Made by a program: the position numbers and the translations under genes
Shown here: positions 25,532-35,023 of the stretch, piece after piece
Numbering within the stretch: position 1 is the first letter of the stretch
Layout of the letters: each line of letters starts with the position of its first letter
Notes under the pieces: model-generated
Told to the model about the DNA's origin: nothing
The model's database searches: none
Seen by the model: only the letters and a program-made list of their open reading frames with translations
NCBI RefSeq assembly: GCF_000332235.1
Contig: NZ_CM001775.1
Location: forward strand, 3,186,770 to 3,250,769
Direction: 5' to 3'
Length of the DNA: 64,000 nucleotides
Source: Geminocystis herdmanii PCC 6308
GTDB lineage: Bacteria > Cyanobacteriota > Cyanobacteriia > Cyanobacteriales > Cyanobacteriaceae

Positions 25532-26376
25532 CCTGATAACTTCTCCTCTAGCTGATGATAATTGACTAATTGAAAACCATTTGAGTTTAACAGTTCTCGT
25601 ACTTCTTGGCTACATAAAGCATCTAATTCTATATCCGAGGAAATAGATTGAGGATGAGAGTAAATTTCGATAATATCAGCTTTAATTTGAGGAATTAACC
25701 CTAATAAATAGGATTTGCTTATTTGACTTGTTGCTAATAAACCATATATTTTTTCTAAATATTTAACACCATAATTTTTCAATAATTTTTCACCGTGGTT
25801 TCTTAATAGTTTAAATACGATCGAATAAACTACTTTTAAAGGTAAATTAGTAGAATCAATTTTCAGGGTAAAATTCAATTCCTCATGGGGAAGACGAATA
25901 AATTTGATGTCATATTCTGAAGCTAATTCTGCTAATATTTTTAAAACTAGAGGATGAGTATGTAAATGTAAATGACCATCCACATGGGATAATGATAACC
26001 CCGTAGCTTGAAATAAATCTAACTGCGCTTTAATCTCTTCTTTCAATTCTTGTTTTGCTTGAGGAATAAATTGATACTTTAACCCTGCTTTTCCAGCACT
26101 ACGATCGAAATAACCTTGTTGATCTACTAAATGAGGAATTTGGGCAGGATGTAAAGCAGATTTGCCACAACACAACACCAGATGTAAACCAACCCCTAAA
26201 GATGGATTTTCTTTGGCTAACTTTACCGCAGAATCAGCTTTATCTGCTGTCACCATTAAACTGGTACTTGTTAAAATACCTTGATGATAAGCGGTAATAA
26301 TTGCCTCATTTACTGAATCGGAGTAACCAAAATCATCAGCATTAATCACTGCATATCTAGGGGATTTTGTCAACAT
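25525..26376 (-). CDS. HpnK/YdjC-type deacetylase-like protein
   Basis: 283 residues. The N terminus ADDFGYSDSVNEAI carries the DD metal-binding motif of the YdjC/HpnK carbohydrate deacetylase fold. GVGLHLVLCCG and SHVDGHLHLHTHP supply further metal His residues (about 55 and 145-150). HpnK proteins are linked to hopanoid biosynthesis, YdjC to chitooligosaccharide deacetylation; no squalene-hopene or other hpn gene lies in this window. Coupled by a 7-nt overlap to the DMT transporter downstream. Confidence 0.85.
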   Translation of the reverse strand: MLTKSPRYAVINADDFGYSDSVNEAIITAYHQGILTSTSLMVTADKADSAVKLAKENPSLGVGLHLVLCCGKSALHPAQIPHLVDQQGYFDRSAGKAGLKYQFIPQAKQELKEEIKAQLDLFQATGLSLSHVDGHLHLHTHPLVLKILAELASEYDIKFIRLPHEELNFTLKIDSTNLPLKVVYSIVFKLLRNHGEKLLKNYGVKYLEKIYGLLATSQISKSYLLGLIPQIKADIIEIYSHPQSISSDIELDALCSQEVRELLNSNGFQLVNYHQLEEKLSGC

Positions 26377-26441
26377 AATGACTAAACTAAAAGGTATCTA
26401 ATTTTACAAAAACTTTACAATTTACAAAAATAAAAAATTTG

Positions 26442-26822
26442 TTATCGCATATAAGGCTGTGTAATCTTAAGATTAGGAATAACTCTGTAATGCTTGACAT
26501 TAAAAGTGCAAAGGGTAGCATTTTTGCCGATACTACAATGAGCAATTAAAGCATCTAATAAACCGACTCCATCAGATAAATGATACTTGGTAAAATCAGA
26601 TAAAGCGTTTTCACAATCAACCTCACTTAACCAAATAATAGATAAAGGAGCAATTAATTTGAAAACTTGATTAACTTCTTGTTTATTTTTGGTATTTTGA
26701 ATTAATTCCATAACGACAAAACCCGGAATATTTGGCATTTCTGTTAAAGAAGTAAACCAAGTGATTGCAGGTTGATGCCCTCTCAAAACATCAATTAAAA
26801 TATCCGTATCTAACACATACAT
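26442..26822 (-). CDS. PIN-domain toxin (VapC-like)
   Basis: 126 residues. Conserved acidic positions: YVLDTDILIDVL (Asp5/Asp7), VVMELIQN (Glu), LLDALIAHCS (Asp). The last position reads TFNVKHY, where many VapC have T-x-N-x-x-H. Probable toxin ribonuclease paired with the upstream small gene (9-nt gap). Different subfamily from the interrupted PIN toxin at 2788-3177. Uninterrupted. Confidence 0.85.
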   Translation of the reverse strand: MYVLDTDILIDVLRGHQPAITWFTSLTEMPNIPGFVVMELIQNTKNKQEVNQVFKLIAPLSIIWLSEVDCENALSDFTKYHLSDGVGLLDALIAHCSIGKNATLCTFNVKHYRVIPNLKITQPYMR

Positions 26823-26831
26823 AAAATTAAT

Positions 26832-27092
26832 TTATAAATGTTGACGATGTTCAGCTTTATAGCGGATTTTAGTAGCATATTCTTGACTATCTTTTATATA
26901 TGGACGAGAATTAATTAAACCTTCTTTTTGCCAATAATTAACTAATTCTGCACCTGTTTTTGGTGAGTTATTTACCACTTGCCTTGTAAAAAGAATTTGC
27001 AATATATATTCAGACAAAGGCAAATTATTTGTTTCTGCTTCACCTGATAATTGTTGTTCTAATTCTTGAGGTATTTCTAAAGTAATTGTCAT
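26832..27092 (-). CDS. Putative antitoxin of the PIN toxin
   Basis: 86 residues. The N terminus (TITLEIPQELEQQLSGEAETNNLPLSEYI) looks like a ribbon-helix-helix strand plus helix; the C-terminal half (INSRPYIKDSQEYATKIRYKAEHRQHL) is polar and likely toxin-binding. Called an antitoxin because of size, order (upstream, 9-nt gap) and the adjacent PIN protein. ATG start. Confidence 0.75.
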   Translation of the reverse strand: MTITLEIPQELEQQLSGEAETNNLPLSEYILQILFTRQVVNNSPKTGAELVNYWQKEGLINSRPYIKDSQEYATKIRYKAEHRQHL

Positions 27093-27265
27093 GGAAATAA
27101 ATGGTTAAGTATGTTTAACTATTATAGAATCTTATTTTAAAATTTGTTAAATTATGATTTTATTTTCTTTATTAAATACTTTTTATATTAATTTTTATGA
27201 CAATTTTCACATTTATATAATCAATTTTTTATCATAAGAATAACTGAAATTTATGTTGAAAGATT

Positions 27266-28018
27266 ATGTTACTAAAATTAAGAAAAATACAAAGTTTCTC
27301 GATCGTACTATTATTATGTAATAGTTTTTTGATCATCGATCGAACCCTAGCCCAATCAACGCCAAGCATAGAAATAGCCCAAGCTAATTCAGTGGATATG
27401 ACTTACAACCAAATGAATCAATCCATGAATAGTGCCTTTCAAGAGATTATTCCTTTTTTGAGTGCCTTACAACAAATCGAAAAAATCGAAACCGATGAAC
27501 AATTACTAAGTTTAGCCCAACAATTAACCCCCGTTGCCACCAGAATCACCAATAATTTTACTCAAGCCTATAACTCAGGGGAAAAAATGCTCCCCATGCT
27601 TCCCCAAGGTACGATCGAAACTGAATATATGGGAACAATTGTCACCCTCAATGGATTAGGCGCTTTAGCTTTCACCCCTTGGATAGAGATATTAAACTCC
27701 ATTCAACAAGCCTATCAAACCCAAAATGCTAATCAATTAAAACAAACCCTTGAAAGAATGCCCGAAGCTACTAACAAATTAATTCAATTTGCAGGACAAG
27801 CTCAATCTGTAGCACAGCAAGGACAACAAATACAAACTGCCTTAAATGCTCAAAATTCTGCCACCAATAATAACATGACTCCTGCTGAATTACAAATGAG
27901 ATCAAATATGTCCCGTATGGCTCATGAAACGAATATGAGTATTATTAATAATATGGGATCGAGTGGGGAATGGCAACATAACTACAGTACAGGACAAGAT
28001 GAGTATAAATATTATTAA
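27266..28018 (+). CDS. Secreted hypothetical protein rich in Gln, Asn and Met
   Basis: 250 residues. Sec signal peptide at about 1-29 (hydrophobic SFSIVLLLCNSFLI, cleavage likely after TLA or AQS). The mature part is mostly helical and rich in Gln/Asn (FLSALQQIEKIETDEQLLSLAQQLTPVATRI). No family recognised. The start ATG follows an AT-rich leader. It is probably periplasmic or extracellular; no neighbour gives a functional clue. Confidence 0.75.
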   Translation: MLLKLRKIQSFSIVLLLCNSFLIIDRTLAQSTPSIEIAQANSVDMTYNQMNQSMNSAFQEIIPFLSALQQIEKIETDEQLLSLAQQLTPVATRITNNFTQAYNSGEKMLPMLPQGTIETEYMGTIVTLNGLGALAFTPWIEILNSIQQAYQTQNANQLKQTLERMPEATNKLIQFAGQAQSVAQQGQQIQTALNAQNSATNNNMTPAELQMRSNMSRMAHETNMSIINNMGSSGEWQHNYSTGQDEYKYY

Positions 28019-28537
28019 ACACAAAAATGTTAATTTATGGTTAGAAAATGTTAAAAATTAATCGTACTATTTTAAGGAAAAGTTCAATCTTATAAGAAAA
28101 AAAATATCATAAAATTATTGAAAAAATAGAAAAAATAATGGTTGCTAATTTATCATTTTGATCGAGGTTAAGAAGCAATCTCAAGCAATCTTTAAGATCA
28201 AAATTTTGTATGCTATTTTGTTTTTTTGCCTTAATCAAAGTTCATTAGACATCGACTATATTTGAAGAAATAAGGGTTTTAACCTACCAACAAGAGTAAA
28301 AATAATATCTATTGGATCATTTTTGTTTCCTCTTCTCTTATCGAAACAGTGTGTTCATAATATGCTATGCTAAATTATTCGTAAATCAATTAAAAGCTAT
28401 TGTTAATTATAAAATTTAAAATAATAATCAATAATTTACTCTGTTAAAATTCGATCATTCGATATTATTATTCGATCGAACTAGATAATATTTTACAAAA
28501 AATTTCCTGAAGAAAAAACATTTTTTATTGACAAATT
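28019..28537. other. Long intergenic region upstream of rbgA
   Basis: 519 bp of very AT-rich DNA with a partial dispersed repeat (AAGGGTTTTAACC at about 28269-28282). No ORF or RNA gene recognised; it may carry the rbgA promoter near 28440-28520. Confidence 0.5.
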
Positions 28538-29380
28538 ATGGCACTGATTCAATGGTATCCCGGACATATTAGCAAAGCAGAAAGACAATTAAAAGAACAA
28601 TTAACCAAAGTAGATGTAGTTTTAGAAGTAAGAGACGCAAGAATCCCCTTAGCATCCCATCACCCTCAAGTTAAAGAATGGATAGGAGAAAAACCTCGTA
28701 TTCTCGTCTTAAATCGAGAGGATATGATTAGCGATGCTTTACAAAACGAATGGTATGAATGGTTTAGAAATCAAGGAGAAACCCTCTTTTTTACCAACGC
28801 CAAAGATGGTAAAGGAGTCAAAGCTATTAATAAGGCTTCCCAAGTCGCAGGAATTGCCGTCAATGAACGTCGCCGTAATAGAGGAATGTTACCTCGCCCT
28901 GTGCGCGCCGTAGTAATTGGTTTTCCTAATGTGGGCAAATCCGCTTTAATTAATCGTTTGTTAAATCGCAAGATTGTCGCCAGTGCCAGAAAAGCAGGAG
29001 TAACACGACAACTACAGTGGGTAAGAATTTCCGATTCGATCGAATTATTAGATGCACCCGGTATCATACCATTAAAATTAGAAAATCAAGAAGATGCCTT
29101 AAAATTAGCTATTTGTGAAGATATTGGCGATGCCGCTTACAACAATCAAGAAGTGGCACAGGCTTTTGTTGACTTATTAGTCAACTTAGGTACAGAAAGC
29201 GTATTACTCGATCGATACGGTTTAGATGCTCTGGAGATGACAGGAGAAGAATTTGTGATCAAATTAGCTGAATCTAAGTATAATAACGATCGAGAAAGAG
29301 TCGCCCGTCAATTATTACAGGATTTTCGCAAAGGTTATTTGGGCAAAGTTTCCCTCGAATATCCACCCCATGAAAAATAG
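28538..29380 (+). CDS. rbgA: Ribosome biogenesis GTPase RbgA/YlqF
   Basis: 280 residues, a circularly permuted GTPase acting in late assembly of the 50S subunit. Motif order is the permuted one: G4 LNRED (about 55), then G1 GFPNVGKSALINRL (about 128), G2/G3 with DAPGI (about 171). The N terminus (IQWYPGHISKAERQLKEQL) is typical of the family. ATG start, normal length, cytoplasmic. A 24-bp dispersed repeat follows 2 nt after the stop, then the initiator tRNA on the other strand. Confidence 0.93.
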   Translation: MALIQWYPGHISKAERQLKEQLTKVDVVLEVRDARIPLASHHPQVKEWIGEKPRILVLNREDMISDALQNEWYEWFRNQGETLFFTNAKDGKGVKAINKASQVAGIAVNERRRNRGMLPRPVRAVVIGFPNVGKSALINRLLNRKIVASARKAGVTRQLQWVRISDSIELLDAPGIIPLKLENQEDALKLAICEDIGDAAYNNQEVAQAFVDLLVNLGTESVLLDRYGLDALEMTGEEFVIKLAESKYNNDRERVARQLLQDFRKGYLGKVSLEYPPHEK

Positions 29381-29382
29381 TG

Positions 29383-29406
29383 TTTGTAGTAAGGGTTTTA
29401 ACCCTT
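29383..29406. repeat. 24-bp dispersed repeat with palindromic core
   Basis: Perfect copy of the TTTGTAGT + AAGGGTTTTAACCCTT repeat, 2 nt after the rbgA stop. Confidence 0.8.
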
Positions 29407-29442
29407 GCCCAAGCCAAAATATTTATAATACTATGATAACAA

Positions 29443-29516
<74 letters not shown>

Positions 29517-29738
29517 ATACCTTTATTATGATAACCATTATTTTATTTTTTTGCAACCTATTTTGAAAAAAAACTTAAAACCTTTATTTATTAAGGAATT
29601 TTTTATTGATAACTTCTTCTTGTTATCCCATCATTCTAATAGTTGCGATCGTGATAAAATTCTAGTTATTTTAACAAAAGTTAAATAGATAAAATCTAAG
29701 AATAGGAGTAGTAAATAGGTAGCAAGAAATCAACACTT

Positions 29739-30719
29739 TCAACTAATATTCATGAAATCCTTATATTTAGAATAAATTAATTCTCCGGGTATGGGCTGTA
29801 AAAAATTAGGCGAAACTTTATATTTATGACTTGGATATTCTTCTCTGATATTCGCAATAGTTTCATAATGTTTATACCATTTGTGCAGACTTTCTGTTAG
29901 TTGATGAAAACGGTAAGTAATACTCTCATAGCGATAAGATAAGGCTATATACTGAATAATTTTTGCATAGGTAATAACCAAATCTTCTTGATGATTAATC
30001 CCCATTAATTGTCCTAATTTATTAAGTTCATCATAATTTACTTTTACCACTAAAACTAAGGCTTTTAAATTATCTAAATCTTGTTTTTTAAGTTGTTTAA
30101 GAATGTCATTAACTACTTTAAAAATGGCATAATCTTGTATTTGATATTTTTTAAATAAAAGCAATAAATTTAAACCTGCTTCTTCTTGAGTAATGGTATC
30201 TAAAGCCGTTTTATACATTAATAAGGCTTTTTGAGTAGGTTCGTTAATAATCAATCTTAATAATTCATCTATTTCATTACTAACTAATTTATGAAATAGA
30301 ACAGGATCATAATTAGTATTTAATTGGTATTCTACAAATTGATATAACTGTAATTGAGTTTTCCCTTGAAAATCTAATTCAATTCTTCTCATGGTACGAA
30401 AATGATGAATATTTTTAATGGCAAAACTAAAAATTTTCACAAATTTATCTAATCCTTTATATTCATCTAAATTATTTTTTAATTTATTTTTAATATTAAT
30501 ATATAATAAAAATTCAGGACTATATTGTTCATTATCTAACATGGTTAAAGTAGGAACAATTTTTTCTAATTCTTCCCATTCTGTATCATGGAGGGATAAG
30601 GCTAATTCTGGTACTGTTTGAGGATTTAATGCACCCAGTATTCTTTCAATTAAACTGACACTACCCACAAGAGGACGATTCCACCAAGATTTATCTGGAG
30701 TACTAGAGTTATTTGTCAT
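29739..30719 (-). CDS. Hypothetical protein, helical
   Basis: 326 residues from the ATG of MTNNSSTPDKSWW (30719); an upstream in-frame start would add ten residues. No signal or membrane segment. Mostly helical with many Leu/Lys/Glu, e.g. LHDTEWEELEKIVPTLTML and LFKKYQIQDYAIFKVVNDIL. Probably a conserved cyanobacterial protein; I cannot name the family or function. Confidence 0.65.
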   Translation of the reverse strand: MTNNSSTPDKSWWNRPLVGSVSLIERILGALNPQTVPELALSLHDTEWEELEKIVPTLTMLDNEQYSPEFLLYINIKNKLKNNLDEYKGLDKFVKIFSFAIKNIHHFRTMRRIELDFQGKTQLQLYQFVEYQLNTNYDPVLFHKLVSNEIDELLRLIINEPTQKALLMYKTALDTITQEEAGLNLLLLFKKYQIQDYAIFKVVNDILKQLKKQDLDNLKALVLVVKVNYDELNKLGQLMGINHQEDLVITYAKIIQYIALSYRYESITYRFHQLTESLHKWYKHYETIANIREEYPSHKYKVSPNFLQPIPGELIYSKYKDFMNIS

Positions 30720-30785
30720 GATGAGGATTCGATCGATTGATCTTAACAATAGTTTGATCTATAAAAATTATAACTCATATTTAGA

Positions 30786-30803
30786 CAGTGCTGAAAAAGT
30801 ATT
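30786..30803. repeat. Solo inverted-repeat end, GTGCTGAAAAAGTATT type
   Basis: CAGTGCTGAAAAAGTATT matches the ends of the MITE at 39588-39830 and the copies at 50031-50050 and 47753-47779. Confidence 0.55.
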
Positions 30804-30902
30804 AACAATTAGAGATAGATGAGTTAGAATAGAGAAGATAAGCGAGGGTTTACGGATATTTAGGGTTTGAATAAAAATAACTGAGAAATGGGAGATTGAA
30901 AC

Positions 30903-31013
30903 ATGAGAAAACCAGAAAAAAATGAAATTCCTTTAAGTCCTGAAACCAGTTTTTTAATCGTATTTTTATTAATTTTAATCCCCTTATTAATTACAGGTTT
31001 TTTAGCTCAATAA
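30903..31013 (+). CDS. Small single-pass membrane protein, 36 residues
   Basis: A polar N terminus (RKPEKNEIPLSPETS) is followed by one hydrophobic helix (FLIVFLLILIPLLITGFLA). GGAG at 30890-30893 is a well-placed ribosome site. Size and topology resemble small photosynthetic-complex subunits, but I cannot match it to PsbX, PsbY, PetL, PetN or a HLIP, so it is left unnamed. Confidence 0.55.
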   Translation: MRKPEKNEIPLSPETSFLIVFLLILIPLLITGFLAQ

Positions 31014-31205
31014 TTTACGATAAATCATCTTCTTTTAAAATTAGTAATATCTTATCTAAATTCACCCGATAATAAATTTTTGCCTAGGTATTAGTCTATT
31101 TACCGTTCTTAATCCCATTCTTCTTCCCTCACAAATTGATAACTATTTTATCCAGTTGTCGATCGAACCGCTCCTAACCTCGATCGAGATGACAAGATAA
31201 CATGA

Positions 31206-32534
<1,329 letters not shown>

Positions 32535-32549
32535 TTTATTAAGTAATGT

Positions 32550-32573
32550 AGGGGCTTAAAATATTAAGCCCCT
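32550..32573 (+). terminator. Hairpin after ahcY
   Basis: Perfect 10-bp stem AGGGGCTTAA (32550-32559) and TTAAGCCCCT (32564-32573) with a 4-nt loop, 16 nt after the ahcY stop. There is no long T-tract, so termination may be inefficient or the hairpin may act in RNA stability. Confidence 0.65.
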
Positions 32574-32595
32574 CATAAGTAATGTTAAAACGACC

Positions 32596-32716
32596 TCAAT
32601 ACTGCTCGGTTAAGCCCCCCATCCCCCAATTTTGGGGGAGTCAAACTTGATAAAAGTCCCCAGTATCGGAAAGGGGGCAGACAGAATAACTTGAGTCACT
32701 AACCGAATAGTATTGA
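32596..32716. mobile_element. 121-bp MITE-like element with inverted ends
   Basis: Ends TCAATACTGCTCGGTTA (32596-32612) and the complement of TCAATACTATTCGGTTA (32700-32716) match in 15 of 17 positions. The interior includes a CCCCCAATTTTGGGGG palindrome. No ORF. No clear target duplication seen; typical of short non-autonomous elements in cyanobacteria. Confidence 0.6.
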
Positions 32717-32776
32717 AAACGATCTAAATATTTTAATTATCAATTTTCCATTCTCAATTTTCCATTATTTATATTT

Positions 32777-33277
32777 ATGTTTAAAAAATTAACTCGTTTT
32801 TTTGCTGTAATTTTAATATTAACAATCTTATTTATTCCTAACAGTGCGATCGCGGCTAGTTCTAGTGCCGTTACTTCTACCTTTGAAAGTAAAGACTTGA
32901 GTGGACAAGATTTTTCAGGGCAAAACCTACAATTAGCAGAATTTACCAAAGTTAAATTAGAAAATGCTAATTTCAGCAATGCAGACTTGCGAGGCGGAGT
33001 TTTTAACGGGGTAATGGCAGAAAATGTTAACCTTGCTGGTGCAGATATAACTAACGGTTTAACCTATGTTAGTAATTTTGATAACGCTGACTTTACCGAT
33101 GCCATTTTAAGGGAAGCTATTATGCAACGATCGACCTTCAATAATGCTAAAATCACAGGGGCAGACTTCACCGAAGCAGTATTAGATAGACAACAAATCA
33201 TCAAACTTTGTCAATACGCCGATGGTATCAATTCTAAAACAGGAGCTAGTACCCGTCAATCTCTAGGTTGTCCGTAG
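32777..33277 (+). CDS. Thylakoid-lumen-type pentapeptide repeat protein
   Basis: 166 residues. Sec/Tat-type signal peptide (about 1-27, FFAVILILTILFIPNSAIA, cleavage after AIA). The mature protein has pentapeptide repeats of the A(D/N)LXX kind (LENANFSNADLRGG, DNADFTDAILREAIMQRSTFNNAK). A conserved tail with two Cys (KLCQYADGINSKTG...LGC) resembles lumenal TL15/TL17-type proteins of chloroplasts. Role unknown; may be redox-regulated through its Cys pair. Confidence 0.8.
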   Translation: MFKKLTRFFAVILILTILFIPNSAIAASSSAVTSTFESKDLSGQDFSGQNLQLAEFTKVKLENANFSNADLRGGVFNGVMAENVNLAGADITNGLTYVSNFDNADFTDAILREAIMQRSTFNNAKITGADFTEAVLDRQQIIKLCQYADGINSKTGASTRQSLGCP

Positions 33278-33300
33278 AAAAACAAGATTACGAACAGAAT

Positions 33301-33324
33301 AAGGGTTAAAACCCTTACTACAAA
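33301..33324. repeat. 24-bp dispersed repeat (reverse orientation)
   Basis: Reverse-complement copy of the TTTGTAGT + AAGGGTTTTAACCCTT repeat, 24 nt after the pentapeptide gene stop. Confidence 0.8.
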
Positions 33325-33389
33325 CCGATAAAAATTTTATCTGAATAAGTTTAATAAACAATGTTAAACCATGTTCAAAAATTAATTTT

Positions 33390-34253
33390 ATGAAAAATAT
33401 TTTACTCTGTACTGATGGTTCAGCTTATGCCGATAATATCTATAAATATGGTGCATGGATTGCCAAAAAATTAGATGCCCAAATCAATGTTTTATCTGTT
33501 ACTGATATTCGTAGTCAACAGGCAATTTCTACGGGCAATTTAAGCGGTAGTATCGGTTTAGGTGCATCCGATGAATTATTACAAAAATTAGTTGAATTAG
33601 AATACGAAAAAGCTAAACTTAATCATCAAAAAGCAAAATTAATCTTAAAAACCGCCGAAGAAACCTTTAAAAAAGAAGGCATAACCAATATTCAATTAAG
33701 CCATAAAAAAGGTTTTTTAGTGGACTGTTTGCACGAATTTGAGGAAAATACTGATTTAATTATCTTAGGTAAAAGAGGAGAAAATGCTGATTTTGCTTCT
33801 ACTCATTTAGGGGCAAATTTAGATCGCATTATTCGCAGTAGTCATAAACCCTGTTTTGTGATTCCCCGTGATTTTAACCCCATTGATAAAGTTTTAATTG
33901 CCTATGATGGTAGTGCTACGGGGGAAAAAATCCTTAAATTTTTAGCAGAAATACCTTTAGTAAAAGATTTAGAATTACATATTTTAACTATTGCCAAAGG
34001 AGGCTCAGAAAATACCTATCAAGACAAGTTAAATAAAGCAGTTTCTCAATTACAACAAGCAGGTTTTAATCCTCAATTTTCCTTGTTACAAGGTGAAGCT
34101 GAAAAAGTAATTACTAATTATATTAATCAAAATAACATCAATTTCTTAATTATGGGAGCTTATGGGCATAGTCGCATTCGCCATTTAATTATTGGTAGTA
34201 CAACCATGCAAGTTTTACGCAGTACAAGGATTCCAGTTTTATTATTCCGTTAA
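33390..34253 (+). CDS. Universal stress protein with two Usp domains
   Basis: 287 residues, cytoplasmic. Tandem UspA folds at about 1-150 and 160-287: ILLCTDGSAYADNIYKYG opens the first, VLIAYDGSATGEKILKFL the second. The second has the full ATP-binding G-x-x-G-x9-G-S pattern (MGAYGHSRIRHLIIGSTT); the first is weaker (LGKRGENADFASTHLGAN). ATG start. It may be co-expressed with the lumenal pentapeptide gene upstream, though a dispersed repeat separates them. Confidence 0.88.
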   Translation: MKNILLCTDGSAYADNIYKYGAWIAKKLDAQINVLSVTDIRSQQAISTGNLSGSIGLGASDELLQKLVELEYEKAKLNHQKAKLILKTAEETFKKEGITNIQLSHKKGFLVDCLHEFEENTDLIILGKRGENADFASTHLGANLDRIIRSSHKPCFVIPRDFNPIDKVLIAYDGSATGEKILKFLAEIPLVKDLELHILTIAKGGSENTYQDKLNKAVSQLQQAGFNPQFSLLQGEAEKVITNYINQNNINFLIMGAYGHSRIRHLIIGSTTMQVLRSTRIPVLLFR

Positions 34254-34385
34254 TACAATTTTCCCGAAAATATTTTTTATTTGTAGGAGTTGAATAGTAT
34301 TCAACCCGTTTTTATCTCATCAAATTCGATCGAACTCTATTAGAAATTAACAATATTTCTGGTAGAGAAGTAAAATTTTACATCT

Positions 34386-34952
34386 TTAATTCATTTTCCA
34401 TTCTTCAAAATCTCTCTCAATGGCATATTGAAAACTTTTAGACACTAAAAAAATATTTTGTTTCATCTCTACAGAATCAGGAAAAATCACCTCCGCATAA
34501 ATTTGAGTATCGTTAAAATTGGATTTTCCTAAAATCATTTGATATTCGTCACCATTTTTTAATGTCCATTGAATTTTATAATTTGATGTAGTCAAACCAT
34601 ATTCTTCTTTTTTGTCTTCTGTAAAAGGAATCTCTACGGTATTTTCGGCTTGATTAAATAAATTCACCAAAAAAGACATAGACGCATCACTAGCGGTTAA
34701 TTTTTCGGGTTGTATCATTTCCCAAGTATCTTTTTCTGTTTTCTCAAAACTAATATTCTGATTATCGAGGTTAATGGTTATACTCTTGATGTCTTTACTA
34801 TCAAAGGGGAAAATTTTTTCTCTGGTTTCTTCCACTCGATCGATTTTTGAGCTAATATCGAATCCTTGATCTTTGATTTCGCTAAAATAAACAAAGCTAG
34901 TTAAACCTAATGCTAAAATTACCAGTGATATAGTCGTTCGATTAAGTTTCAT
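34386..34952 (-). CDS. DUF4340 domain protein, membrane-anchored
   Basis: 188 residues. One N-terminal membrane anchor (about 8-25, TISLVILALGLTSFVYF). The DUF4340 fold follows: IFPFDSKDIKSITINL, WEMIQPEKLTASDASMSFLVNLF, YGLTTSNYKIQWTLKNG and MILGKSNFNDTQIYAEV. The rest would face the periplasm or lumen. Function is not established for the family. Divergent from nblS 71 nt away. Confidence 0.75.
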   Translation of the reverse strand: MKLNRTTISLVILALGLTSFVYFSEIKDQGFDISSKIDRVEETREKIFPFDSKDIKSITINLDNQNISFEKTEKDTWEMIQPEKLTASDASMSFLVNLFNQAENTVEIPFTEDKKEEYGLTTSNYKIQWTLKNGDEYQMILGKSNFNDTQIYAEVIFPDSVEMKQNIFLVSKSFQYAIERDFEEWKMN

Positions 34953-35023
34953 TTTGATAATGATAGATTACAAGTTCACAATTCAAACATTCATTATTAA
35001 TTATTCATTATTAATTATTTACG

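Noticed and set aside
30903..31013. Identification of the 36-residue protein as PsbX, PsbY, PetL, PetN or a HLIP
   Set aside because: None of the conserved residues of these subunits is present, so the gene is left unnamed.
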